Origin: Paraphysomonas bandaiensis
Lineage: Eukaryota > Chrysophyceae
Reading direction: 5' to 3'
DNA length: 64,000 nt
Assembly: GCA_965644295.1 (NCBI GenBank)
Contig: CBFFRP010000288.1
Span: 1 to 64,000, forward strand
The notes under the pieces: model-generated
Databases searched by the model: none
What the model saw: the letters and a program-made list of their open reading frames with translations, nothing else
Told to the model about the DNA's origin: nothing
Position numbers and translations under genes: made by a program
Part shown: one piece after another, positions 23,691 to 35,280 of the stretch
Position numbering within the stretch: position 1 is the first letter of the stretch
Layout of the letters: each line of letters starts with the position of its first letter

Positions 23691-23905
23691 ATTCTTTTCG
23701 TAAAGAGGCCCAAAAACCAAAGACTAGCTAGTGTCACAAGTATTAGGCTATCATGGTGGGCAAAATAATATATATGCGGCTCACGATAATTTCCCGGAGA
23801 AATATCTCCCGTACTTATCCCCCAGAACACAGCAGGTGCGCGTCCGAATTCGTTGAGGAAAGTGTCCAGATAGAAGCTAATGTAGAGTCCCCTAGCTAGT
23901 CTGTA

Positions 23906-23975
23906 GCAGGGCCTGATAACCATTAATGATGGCCCATTAATAATGCCGTTACCATTAATGGTTAACAGGCCCTGC
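23906..23975. repeat. 23-bp inverted repeat (hairpin)
   Basis: Arms at 23906-23928 and 23953-23975 (GCAGGGCCTGATAACCATTA... and its complement) match at 22 of 23 positions around a 24-nt spacer. It could be a short foldback element or a transposon footprint. No terminator-like function is implied in a eukaryote. Confidence 0.8.
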
Positions 23976-24829
23976 CCTGTAAAACCCCACCGTAAAAAAG
24001 ATCTTTCTTGCGGAGCTTACTAGCTATTTGTTGCATATATATCCACCAGACGTGAGTACCCATTAGAAATAAACATCATAGTAAATGATATTATATGTGA
24101 CGTTTTGGCAACATCGTTTATATCTTGTTTTCGACCTCTATGTCTAAGGCTCCCGTAAATTTTCATCCCGTATATATATATGATCTAAAAATAGTTCTGA
24201 CTGGAACTTGGTGTTCTTTTGTATCAATGGTTTTTCCACAAAAGAAAAAGGATGAGTATCCATAATCGCCAACTGATACTCATTCCACGCTTGAGGTTAT
24301 ACCTTGCGGTTTCCGATAGTATTTATCCATCGTACCACCACATCACTGTGAAAACTTTTTCTTTGCAGCCAAGTGCTTGATGGCATGCTCCACCCATGAC
24401 CCTTCTTTCGCCTCAGTCACCTTTTCCAACTCCTTAATTTTTGCCAAGTCTCTAAATATTAAGAAACCTCTGCATTTATTTTTTCAAACAACTCTCAAGT
24501 AGTCAAGTAGTGACTTCTGGTACCAGTTTATCGTTCATATTGCCAATGGAATGTTATGTCAGATAAATCCAAAAGCTTTTAGCACTATTTTTGTTGTAGT
24601 ATTACATTTGTCAGTATGAAGTATGAAGTCGTCGATAAAGCATAAAATATATAAAATTATTTTTGAGAATAATAATATATATGTATGATGTATGTATTTC
24701 ACAGAGTATTAATAATTTTGAATCGTTATTTTTGTCTTAAAAATATATATATTTGAAAAAAACTGCCGTCATATGAAAGGTGGATTACATTCATTCCAAA
24801 TTTTTAAACTTTAATTAATACAAAACCTG

Positions 24830-24905
24830 CTGGTGCGTCACCAGTTTCGCTCTGTCTTTAAGGTGAAGAGCCCAGATGCCTGACTTTATTAGGCAGCCCA
24901 ATACC
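24830..24905 (-). repeat. R1 fragment, reverse orientation
   Basis: GGTGCGTCACCAG, then TTAAGGTGAAGAGCCCAGATG and AGGCAGCCCAATACCC, corresponds to the reverse complement of the R1 middle region. The fragment is diverged and partial. Confidence 0.65.
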
Positions 24906-25242
24906 CTGGATTCCTTTGTACCAGTTCATATTGTGCGATTATATCCATTACAATACCTTTCCCGAAAAATAAGGATGTCAAAAAAGTAAATACTATTGAT
25001 GTCAGGCTCGCTTGATATCTAGTGTATGGTTTTATGTTGAAGTTCGTGTTGTCGAAAACCATATTTAGTATTCTACTTCCAACTTTCAATTAATTAAAAA
25101 TGCAGTTGTGGCACAATAATAGCAGAAAAGGTAAAGGTATGGGCTCATAACCGACATCTCCTGCTAACTGAATATCGGTTCTATAAATGTAACTCAACAC
25201 GCAGTATACTAGCTGGCTAGCAGAAGAACAAGCGATTTTAGC

Positions 25243-27907
25243 TTAGAGCTTGTCAAGGTACCTATCAAGTGGTGGGCACTCTGGGGAGAGACCCTTTCTC
25301 GTACGAATAGCAGAAATAACCTTTCCAAGCTTGCTGTCAAGGTCACGGAAAGTTCCGTTGTCCATGAGAGCCCAGTGGTCGAACTGAAGTTGCGAGAACG
25401 CAGCACCTGAGGTGGCCTCAGCAAGGGACTGGGAGAATCCGAATGACTCCGCAACAGGAAGATGGGCCCTCATGTTGGCGACACCACCAGCAAGTGCTCC
25501 TCCCTCGTCGAAAACCTGACCACGCCTCATAGAAAGTACGTTGTAGATAGATCCAGTGATATTCTGAGGACAGGTGATATTCACCAAGAAAACAGGCTCG
25601 AGAAGAGCAGGAGAAGCCTGGTAGATACCGGCGTAGGTCACACGGCGAGAAGTGGGTGAAATCTGACCCATGCCTCTGTGAATAGCATCAGCGTGAAGAG
25701 TAACGTCATTGAGAACCATCTTAAGACCACGAACACGTTCCTCGCAGAGAGGACCCTCGTTACATGCCCACTTGAAACCACCGACAACAGAGTCCTTAAT
25801 CTCGTTGAGGTAAGCAACACCAACGGTGCGCTCAGTGAAAACGTTAGGACCAATTTGGTCATGTCCAAAACACCAGACCTTTTGGGGGGTTGCAGCTTCT
25901 TCCCATCCCCAGTTTTCTCTCATGATACGCGATCTCTCCTTGATATCCATACCAGGACCAACCAAGTTTTCATCGAAGGCAGCGCAAATCTCGTCTGAGA
26001 GCGGCTCGGCCTGGCAAAAGAGTCTGTTGTGCTTGTTGGCAGACTTGGAGAGGACCTCACTGGACTGAGTGGTGACGGTCTCACAGTAGGTAACAACAGG
26101 ATCAGAGGTAATAAGAGGAGCACCCTTCATGAAGTCATCGGCAAGATCCTTCAAGCAGATCTCAAGGTGCAACTCACCGCAACCGGCAATGATGTGCTCA
26201 CCAGCCTCAGTGGTTTCACATTTAACCATGGGATCAGACTTAGAGAGCTTCTTCAGGCCCTCAACAAGTTTAGGAAGATCAGAAGCGTTCTTGACAGAAA
26301 CGGCCACACGCACAACAGGGGAGACGGCAAACTTCATGGTCTTAATGCAGCAAGCAGTATCATTGTTGGTAATAGTACCAGACTTGACAAGGTATGCATC
26401 AACACCAACGAGACCACAAGTGTTACCAGCAGGGATATCAGAAACAGTCTCGGTGTAACGACCCATCATAATAACCACACGCTGAATAGACTTAGAAAAG
26501 AGATCTGTCTTCTTGCCAGGAACATAGTTGGGACCGAGGATACGCACTTTCTGACCGGTGCCAACCTTTCCGGAGAACACACGTCCGAAAGCAATGAAGC
26601 GGTTGTCCGCCTGAGGAACCATCTTGGAGACATACATCATCAATGGAGCAGTGTCAGAGGTATCGCAAGTGCGGATAGCTGTAGCGGCGGCATCATCAAG
26701 AGGACCATCATAGAGGGTCTCAACACGGTAGTCCTGGGCGGCGGCAGGGGATGGAAGGTGAACGACAATCATCTCGAGGATGGCGTCGGCAGCAGGGATC
26801 CACTTCTGCATAATACGCTTGAGAAGTGGTTTGCCAGTGAGAGTCTTGCGCTCGTCCTCTGTTAGGTTGACACCAACATTCTGGGCCATGTTAAAGGCCT
26901 TGGGCACTCCCTTCTTGTTGAGCTCATTATCCATCACAGCCTTGAACATAGACATGATAGGGTCCATGATGAAAGCAACAAAAGAGCGCTTAGATCCAGT
27001 GGCTTCGTCCACACCACGGTTAGTGTTAACAGAAGGGGAGTTGATCCATTTGTTTTGTCCATTGACGGTAGCAAAAACCCAGTCGCCCCAGAGCTTCTCG
27101 GTCATCTTCTTCTCTGTTGTCTGGAATTTGGCAGCGTACACACGAGCAAAGACCTTAAGGGTGAATCCCCACTGGTGGAGACCGGAACCAAAAGCAACGG
27201 TGCCATGAGTGGGGTCGACCTGCCAGTTCTTGTCACCGAAGCGGTAAGACTCAATGATGATGTTGACGTTCTCAATAGCGGAACGCATGTTCTGGTAGAT
27301 CTCCTCACCAGTGAGCTGGAGCTCGAGGAGGGCACGATCAACCTTGTTAACCATGAGCACAGGCTTAACACGCTCAGTCATGGCCTGACGAAGCACAGTA
27401 CCAGTCTGGACAGCGACACCCTCAATAGTATCGACGACGACAAGAGCACCATCAGTCACACGAAGAGCAGCAGTGACCTCAGAAGAGAAGTCAACGTGAC
27501 CAGGGGAATCAATCAAGTTAATGAGATAAGAGTGCTTGCCGATTTCGACATCAGACACACCTTCCTCAGTGAGAACCTCCTCTCCCTTAACAACCTCACC
27601 GGCCTCCATGTTGTACTCAAAAAACATACTGATACCAGTGGACTTGATGGTGATACCTCTCTCCTGCTCATCTGCACGTGTATCCGTGTATCTTGCAGTA
27701 CCTGCATGTCTGGCAGAGATAATACCAGCCTTACAGACAAGAGAATCAGTCAAAGTAGACTTGCCATGATCGACATGAGCAATCACAGACATGTTTCTGA
27801 TGTTGTGCTTGTAGTCCATAATGGACCGCATTTGATCGGCTGTGAAATTCACCTGACATTCGAAATTAATCATAAATATACAAAAACAAGGTTGAAATTC
27901 ATACCAT
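25243..27907 (-). CDS. EEF2: Translation elongation factor 2 (eEF2)
   Basis: This GTPase moves the ribosome along mRNA. I place the start at ATG 27907-27905, followed at once by a 52-nt intron (27904-27853), then the main exon 27852-25243. That yields MVNFTADQMR, the canonical eEF2 N terminus, and 870 aa. Without that splice the frame would start at a later ATG with a non-homologous leader. G-domain motifs are AHVDHGKST, DSPGHVDF and NKVDRALLEL; the C terminus is PPLDRYLDKL. Domain IV keeps the diphthamide loop His in LHADAIHRGMGQI, where the usual GGG reads GMG. Codon use is more GC-rich and biased than in its neighbours, as expected of a highly expressed gene. Confidence 0.97.
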
Positions 27908-28247
27908 GATTCAATTGATTAGCTTCTGCTATCTATTAACTGCTATATGAATAGATATGGATAATGCAATAGATCACTGCATGTATGTATGTATGTATGT
28001 ATAGATAAGAAGTGTGGACTTTAGAAGAGAAGACAGTGTCACTTCGCTATTATACTGTACGAGCCATATAAATATACGTATCTTCTATAGATAGTTTCAG
28101 TTTTCAGTTTGGTTGGGAAGGATTGGTCTTGACTGCATAGATGTGGAGAGAGTTATCAGACCCTTTCAATGCACTCCATTTCCACACTTTCCATTGTAGC
28201 AGTTTGCATTCAATAGATATTCATAGTTTACTTTATTGTCTTAAACA
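27908..28247. promoter_or_regulatory. Divergent spacer between eEF2 and RPA43
   Basis: This 340-bp head-to-head spacer has a (TGTA)n microsatellite at 27979-28001, ATATAAATATACG near 28068 and CCATTTCCACACTTTCCATTG near 28178. It probably drives both genes; this is inferred from position. Confidence 0.4.
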
Positions 28248-28859
28248 ATGACATCTGCATTCAAAGTTGTAGAATCTGTATTGAAAGTTGCATTATTACC
28301 ATCCCATATATTGCATCCACTGGAAGCTGCAAAGGATCAAATCAACGATATGTTATTTAAGTTTAACGAAGATTTAGAAGGTGTTCCAGTAGTATATTAT
28401 GATTTGAAATTCCCACCTGGGAAAGAGTATGGGAGAATAATGAATGAGCTTCCATGGTTACATGTCGATATCATTGCCAAGCTGTTGGTATTTAAGCCAC
28501 AAGTGGGACAAAAGTTGATTGGTCAAATTAACAAGGTCAGCACTCGATGTTGCTATGCGATAATATATTAATATGCGTATAGGTGTCTGATAGTCACGTG
28601 TCTCTGTTGATATGTGGTATGTTCAATGCAAGTATTTTAGAATCAGAACTGAGCTCTAAGTATAAATACAACGAGAGCACGCAATGCTGGTAAGTGTGTG
28701 GAAGTTGTGTTAACGGTTGTAAATTTAATGTTTAACAGGGAATCCAGTACGGAATATTTGTGGGAAGGAGACTATATCGAGTTTGAGGTTCGGTGCCTTC
28801 ACCACTCGCAGGGTGTATTTTATATGGATGGGGCACCATTGCGGAAATGTAATAGTTAG
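28248..28859 (+). CDS. RPA43: RNA polymerase I subunit RPA43 (Rpb7-like)
   Basis: RPA43 forms the stalk of RNA polymerase I and contacts the initiation factor Rrn3 for rRNA transcription in the nucleolus. Exons 28248-28535, 28583-28689 and 28739-28859 give 171 aa; the introns are 47 and 49 nt. The N-terminal part has EGVPVVYYDLKF and PWLHVDIIAKLLVFKPQVG. The OB-fold part has QKLIGQINKVSDSHVSLLI, GMFNASI and GDYIEFEVRCL, then a short end, as in POLR1F. The C-terminal extension of animal orthologues is absent. Assignment rests on remembered motif order. Confidence 0.88.
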
Positions 28860-30200
28860 ATTGAATTACGTAGTAAATGTAATAAGTAGATAATATATGT
28901 CTTAATTTAAATTACTGGTATTTCGTCGTTACTACTTTCGACTACGTTGTAGAAAGTCATGTGTATAGGTGAGAGTTGATCGGACAAGGGCAACTTTATC
29001 CTTTATCCTAACATTGGATTTTTGACAACATACAATGTCTGTAGTTATATCAGAAATTTCGATACGTCATTACTGTATTCGTATTAAATAGCTATATGCG
29101 AGTACAATTCATAACTAGGTTTAATACTATAATTGGCTAGGTTGAGTCATTTATTGCTTTGACTAGGTTTTTACACCGAAAATAGTATGACTAGGAAATT
29201 CAACCAATTTTTGACTGCGTTGAATAATATATCTCTACTAAATCTATTTAGATGAAATTCAGATTGAAGCTTAGTAATAGTACGAAGAATGTTGTGATTA
29301 CTAGAATGTAAAGTGATGAACACAGTAATGTAGAAAAGTTAATAGTAATGCAATCACACAATCACACACAACGGAATTGTTAGAAGTTATAAGTAGAACT
29401 GACAACTGACAGTAACAATCATTATGATGACGATCACGTATCTTCAACAGATACTATCATCAATTATTACACATATATATTATACTATCTTATATTACGA
29501 TGAATCCTAATAGATGCGAGTAATGATGATTCGCTGTCACAAATGACTTAGATCTTCTGCTGTAGTTGTTGTTGTCAGACTTTCTGGTTGAAGTTTTCTT
29601 CCAGCATCCTGTCGAATTGTATGATCAGTTTCAGAATTACACATTTGAACATCACGTTAATGGTTCTATAGTGTAGAACCTTTAACTAGCTATGTGTAGT
29701 TTGTGCGTTTGTACGGGTAATGATTACGTTAGAAATTAATATACGCACTAAAATTGATGGTATTAAAAGTGTTGATCAATAATTATTTGCTGTTTTGACT
29801 TCAATTATTTCAAAACCAATAGTTTAACAAATAGTTACAACTAATTGAAAACCAATTAAGTGCTACGCAGCCCGGATCAGTACTATTTATTGAACCTCAA
29901 TACTAAAGAAAACATATATTATTGCAACAATATATAACAATATACTTTTTCTTTTCTACTTCTGCATCTAAATTTTGTCTAGTATTAGATTTGTAGAATT
30001 ATTTTGTACTATATGTCATTAATTCCAATAACTTCGCTATACGACTTATGAATTACACTTATTTGACTGTATCAGAAGCGTTTCTTTCAGTGATATAGCA
30101 ATATAAATAATAGGGAAATTGTTATATAAAGCCATACATAGAAAACACTAACTATAAAAACAGTATGTATAATGTGAACATAGCATGCAACAGCATAATT
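28860..30200. other. Intergenic, contains repeat R2
   Basis: The stretch is AT-rich and lacks any convincing frame. Its only recognised content is R2 at 29091-29237; the remainder, including 29240-30200, shows nothing. Confidence 0.5.
29091..29237 (+). repeat. Dispersed repeat R2, copy 1
   Basis: This ~147-bp sequence recurs in reverse orientation at 39983-40127 with few differences. It is built from recurring (T)GACTAGGTT and GACTAGGAA words, with TTCAACC/GGTTGA ends that can pair, and is flanked by GCTATATGCGAGTAC. It looks like a short foldback-type element. Confidence 0.85.
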
Positions 30201-30605
30201 CCCTCACAACAAAGTCAGACTCGCACCTCTTCGTGGTGTTATTTACTTCTCGGATAAGCACCGGAGATAAAGCTATCGTGAGCCGCATATATAGTCAGCA
30301 GATATTGTTCTTCCCACTTATAGCCTAATGATGGTGTGGTACAAGGGCCTTGACGAATAAATAGGCATCCGGGAATTGGCCCAACTCAAGGGCATCCGGG
30401 GTATTGGGCTGCCTACTGAAGTCAAGCATCCGGGATCTTCACCGTAAGGACAGAGAGCGAAAGTGGTTGTACCTTGGTGCTTGCGGTGACGCACAAGCAG
30501 CTTTCGTAGCGCCAACGAGTAGGATATCAGAGTTTTAAGCACTAGTTAGTTAAATATTTTTGCGGCATTTGTTCTGACTCTTACACGCCTATTGCTAATA
30601 ATGAG
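30201..30605 (+). repeat. Dispersed repeat R1, copy 2
   Basis: This near-complete but shorter copy starts at CCCTCACAACAAAGTC, contains GGCATCCGGGAATTGGCCC and GTATTGGGCTGCCTAC, carries the TGCTTGCGGTGACGCACAAG hairpin core, and ends at CGCCTATTGCTAATAAT. One of the internal GGGCATCC blocks is missing compared with the 63.5-kb copy. Confidence 0.85.
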
Positions 30606-30863
30606 TAATCAGATATTACTACTAACAGCATAATTAGGTATTTGTAGTTTGTCTATCTGTCAGGGTCGACGCTAACATTTCAAGAGTCAACTGTTTAAAG
30701 CCAAAACTATACGTTTTAACTAAAATTTAAATTATAGGTACTCCTAGTGTACAAAAGAGAGCACACACTTTCATCACTAAAATTCAGAAGGACACACATA
30801 TCTAAATATTTACGACTTCGTCTAAGTCTTAATGCAACTATGTAAAAAGTACGGGCGTATATA

Positions 30864-33542
30864 TCAGCACAGCTCGCTAGTCATAAGAGAATGATTAGCA
30901 ATAATGCCACTACCTTTAACAGGAATCGGTGGACGTTGTGGATGAGGTTTTGTGTCACAGGGTTTAGACGACGGGTCATCCTTCTTCTCTATATTCATGA
31001 CTGTACTAGAAACGCCTTTGCATACGGAACTCACAGGAGGGATATTACTTGGCGGTAAAACTAAATCTGAGAAGGTCGAAGATGATTGTACATTTAATCC
31101 AGCTGTGATAGAGTTCGCGAGTGCCGAAACTTTCGAAGTGATTGAAGAGTGAGCCTCGGTGAAAAACTCTGTAGCCACATTACATGTATCGGTCGTTTGA
31201 GATTGCTCCTGCTGAGTCAGATGCGTAGCAGATGACGAAGGCGGGGCCACAGGAGCCACGTTGTCTATATGATATGCATCTGTGGGACAGTGATGACGCG
31301 AAGTCTCGGTATTACTTCTGTTCGCAGTAGCTGAGCTATCCACGGGTATTACGTCCCACCCCACACTGCACTCAAGTTTAGACTCCCCTTCATTGCCATT
31401 ATCTTCTTTCAAACATGGCAAATGCACCAGCTCACCCATCTTCCTATTATCATTCCAAACACCCCGTCCTTTGCATCTCTCTATCATGTTGAGGCACCCG
31501 CCACATATAATGCTAACTATATTAGTGGCAGCGCGTGGCTTTTTCTTTCGTCTACCCCGTTTTTTCGGGCCGGTATGACGAACAGTGTCATCATCTGCCA
31601 GCTCGACGGATTTTGATGGAGTAGACAACACAGCATACGCACCATGCCCGTTTGTCTTGCTCCATTTTCTAAGACACTCCTCGCAAAATGAATTAGGACA
31701 ATATTTACATGAAAGAGGCGGCTCCAGAGCTCCACATAAACCACAAAAATGACTGAAACATTGCCACAAACTTCCATCTACCACAGAAAATCCAAGGCAA
31801 TACTCGTGGTATACCTTCAGGCAATGGGCCCCAGGTATACCTCGGCAATGGTCACACTCAACTAAATCACCACCGTCCTTGCACAGGTAGCAGAAGTCCT
31901 CCGTATTCCTCATGCCTTCGCTAGGTTGAGCGTCGAGATAGTCTGCATATTGGCTAAAGTAAAAGACCTCATCGAATTCTGGGTCTACTGGGGGAAGAGC
32001 AATTGTAGAGGTACTAGCAAGAGCTGAGTTGCTGGTCAAAATTGTGTTGTTGGTCAGCTCTGTCTCACTTGCTGTTGCTTTACTTGGCGATTTGTCTGCT
32101 ACCGGGGCAACAGTGGGACAAGTCTTGTTTGGCACGGACCTTCGTGCACGATTCTGCTTGCGCCCCAATTTATCAAATAAATCTTCGGTGGAGAAACGCT
32201 CGATGGCCTTTCGCGACAAAGGTCTCTCTCGCTTGCTTACACGACGGCCTATGCACTCATTTGTCGTGGAAGTATAATCTTCGGAACTCTTGCCATTAGT
32301 TTGTGTATGGTACCCGCTATTTTTGCTACTACTGGGCCCATTCCTGGGTCTACCTACTGCAACAGATCTTTCTCGTTTCCGCTTCTTCACAGGAGTATTG
32401 GAACCGGTCACACTTTTCCCTGGGGATTCGATATCTACATTCTTCAAAGGAAATGTCTTATCCTTGCCCTTTGATGGTGTACTGCGCTCAGCTTCGCTAC
32501 TCCGTTGACTATCCAGTCTGTCCAACTTCTCCGGATCCGTAATGACTGAATTCTGGATAGCTGCCGTGACAGAGGAAGATACTGGAGAAGGTTCAGTCTT
32601 TTCCACCGTAGCAGATACATTAGTGTGGTCAGATAAGTCTCCCAGCAAGGGAAGGCGGAGGGATAGGCGACTGGTGACTGCGGCAAACTCTTCCTCGCCT
32701 CGAACACAGCACATACAAACCCAGTTTTCTTGTGTATCCATAGCGACATAAGCTTTATTAGAAAGAAGGTGCAACAAACACCCGTTACAAAAAGAACGTG
32801 GGCATTGAGCACAGAGGACGAGTTTCGTGGGTGAGTCTGCACAACATGCACATAGCTCTTCATTGTATTCCCCCGGCAAGACTAGAAGGTTGTGTCGCAC
32901 AGCCTGAGCGCGGTAATTCATAAAGTTTTTCCGACAGGTTGGACAGAAATACAGCACATTAAGGTCAAAATCAACCGGTACATATGGGTGGACTTTAAGG
33001 GTGAACGTGCCACGGCCGTCTTCCTTCTTGTAACAATAAACACATTCTGTCTTGGAAAAATTGAGCTTCACACTAGGAGCAACACCGTGAGCTGTAGTGT
33101 TTGAGCCACCACTCTCACTCTTCAAAGATGATATTAATGAACTTGTGCAGTTACTTAGAAATGACTCCAGATCACCTAAGACCGTTTCTTTCTCGAGGCC
33201 TCCACAAGATCGAACACCATCAAAAAACAAGTCCCTGGCAACAATATTCAAGCACAGTGTTGTTTCACATATATCACGACAGAGTTGGAGTGCTTCTATT
33301 AATTGTTTAAAATCACTTGTTGTTATTGTCCGTATCACATGTGTACCCTGATTATCAGATTCTAGTCTTATATGCATGTTATCCATCGACTCAATATGGA
33401 CATTAGAGATACGTGAACATAAACACACACGAGCATCAGAGTAGATTAACGCATAAGACATATCTGAAAATGAATGTAATCGTAATTTCCCTCCAGGAAC
33501 GTATGTATTATCGACACGACGCTCAGCATACACTTGAAACAT
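30864..33542 (-). CDS. Nuclear chromatin-reader protein with ADD-like and PHD zinc fingers
   Basis: This is a single long frame of 892 aa starting at an ATG. Residues ~166-280 hold an ADD-like cysteine array: CVYC, CPTC, CACC, CAQC with SFCNGC, then WVCMCC, as in ATRX/DNMT3 proteins. Residues ~549-625 hold a PHD/NSD-like cluster: CYLCKDGGDLVECDHC, HEYC, CGLC, CKYC, CEEC. GRPRNGP near 398 is an AT-hook core, and the KKRKRER and KKRGRRKKKPR blocks are probable nuclear signals. No SET, helicase or methyltransferase domain is visible. Near the C terminus a 37-nt GT-AG intron (donor after PPIPVK, acceptor TGACTAG) would replace the last residues with about 55 more codons. Which form is used is unresolved. 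Expected role: reading histone H3 tails. Confidence 0.8.
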   Translation of the reverse strand: MFQVYAERRVDNTYVPGGKLRLHSFSDMSYALIYSDARVCLCSRISNVHIESMDNMHIRLESDNQGTHVIRTITTSDFKQLIEALQLCRDICETTLCLNIVARDLFFDGVRSCGGLEKETVLGDLESFLSNCTSSLISSLKSESGGSNTTAHGVAPSVKLNFSKTECVYCYKKEDGRGTFTLKVHPYVPVDFDLNVLYFCPTCRKNFMNYRAQAVRHNLLVLPGEYNEELCACCADSPTKLVLCAQCPRSFCNGCLLHLLSNKAYVAMDTQENWVCMCCVRGEEEFAAVTSRLSLRLPLLGDLSDHTNVSATVEKTEPSPVSSSVTAAIQNSVITDPEKLDRLDSQRSSEAERSTPSKGKDKTFPLKNVDIESPGKSVTGSNTPVKKRKRERSVAVGRPRNGPSSSKNSGYHTQTNGKSSEDYTSTTNECIGRRVSKRERPLSRKAIERFSTEDLFDKLGRKQNRARRSVPNKTCPTVAPVADKSPSKATASETELTNNTILTSNSALASTSTIALPPVDPEFDEVFYFSQYADYLDAQPSEGMRNTEDFCYLCKDGGDLVECDHCRGIPGAHCLKVYHEYCLGFSVVDGSLWQCFSHFCGLCGALEPPLSCKYCPNSFCEECLRKWSKTNGHGAYAVLSTPSKSVELADDDTVRHTGPKKRGRRKKKPRAATNIVSIICGGCLNMIERCKGRGVWNDNRKMGELVHLPCLKEDNGNEGESKLECSVGWDVIPVDSSATANRSNTETSRHHCPTDAYHIDNVAPVAPPSSSATHLTQQEQSQTTDTCNVATEFFTEAHSSITSKVSALANSITAGLNVQSSSTFSDLVLPPSNIPPVSSVCKGVSSTVMNIEKKDDPSSKPCDTKPHPQRPPIPVKGSGIIANHSLMTSELC

Positions 33543-34524
33543 ATCTTCCAGCCTTCCAAGTATCTGGATAGATGGATTCTACAGTTGGAGGCTGTGTATG
33601 AATTAGAATATCAAGTATTTACATTGCTTGAATATTAATGAAATATTCAATAACTCCATTGCACATGTTTGGAGTGAGAGTATACATATACATATATATA
33701 TATGTCGCTCATATATATTATGCATGTATGGAGTGGAAGTGGGTCATATGCAGGTAATGTACTACTATAATATCAGCTCCATTTCCATATACATACATAC
33801 TGTACGTCGTACATCTGAGTTTTGTTATTGGAATACGGACAAAAACTATTTTTGAACAAAAAATGGAGCGGACAATTTTGTTTTTGTACAAATATTCATA
33901 GTGATATACAGATATAGTGTACATCTCCACATACTATTCAAAATACTTTGGTATGACTTTTTTTTCAATTCAACTGTCCACGAATACTAAGAACTCCAAC
34001 TGTCACAATAAATCTTACATATTTCAAGCACACTTATGAGTTAAATTTTGAGTGTATTATATATCCTAGTTTTAACAAGACAGGCCCCTGTCGGGGTCTT
34101 TCGTGTATATGATACCATTTATTCTTCAACACCAATCCTATACTATCTTCCGCAAAGAAATCATTACTCCTACAAATAAACTTGTCAACTATTTAACTGG
34201 ACAAAGGGCTTTTGTCATAGTCAAGGTGGTATCATTGTGGACATTCACAGTCTGTCTGACCCACTGCGGTATAGTGTATCACAAAAAATACAAATATTGC
34301 AAACAAAAACGTTTTTTTTTCGTTTTTCGTCCACAAAAAAAAATATAACCCCTAAAAACTGAAATATAGTGTCTATTAAAGATTCCTTATTTTTGTTATT
34401 TGTGGTTGTGTTGACCTGTCGTGACAGACGTGTAGACTGACAAGAGACGGAGCTCTATGTATGTATGTCTTATTGGAATTAATAATTGCTTGGGTAACTA
34501 TTATTTATCATCAAGGCAGGAAAT
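33543..34524. other. Spacer between PHD gene and Ub-eS30
   Basis: The first 350 bp have TATA/CATA tracts, ATGTATGGAGTGG and GTACTACTATAATATCAGC and lie upstream of the PHD gene, so they probably hold its promoter. Further right, T-rich tracts (34309-34325) and GGAGCTCTATGTATGTATG at 34450 precede the ubiquitin gene. No coding frame is supported. Confidence 0.4.
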
Positions 34525-35084
<560 letters not shown>

Positions 35085-35280
35085 CTTCTTTGTGGTATGA
35101 TTTATCTTGCCTGGTAAATAATAGCAAATTTTCAAGCATAGCTACTTGTTGCCGGTCTGGATATGATTTTAACTTTCCACAATTGACTTCATCTGTCGTT
35201 TTAAGCAACGATGGTTGTCACCACTCTAGCCCTGAATGCCCAAATTGCATATACATACATGTATAGGGATCTGCAAAAAT
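35085..35280. other. Ub-eS30 3' flank
   Basis: This short 3' flank has TGGTAAATAATAGC just after the stop as a possible polyadenylation context. Nothing else is recognised. Confidence 0.3.

Larger units (their letters stand above)
23211..25242. other. 2-kb intergenic region with repeat debris
   Basis: No gene is supported. It holds reverse-oriented R1 fragments at about 23622-23690 and 24830-24905, a near-perfect inverted repeat at 23906-23975 and AT-rich low-complexity sequence around 24640-24760. The frames at 23431 and 24889 lack coding features. Confidence 0.5.

Noticed and set aside
26029-27909. Long + strand frames opposite eEF2
   Set aside because: These are shadow frames produced by the biased codon use of eEF2. 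Translations have no domain character.
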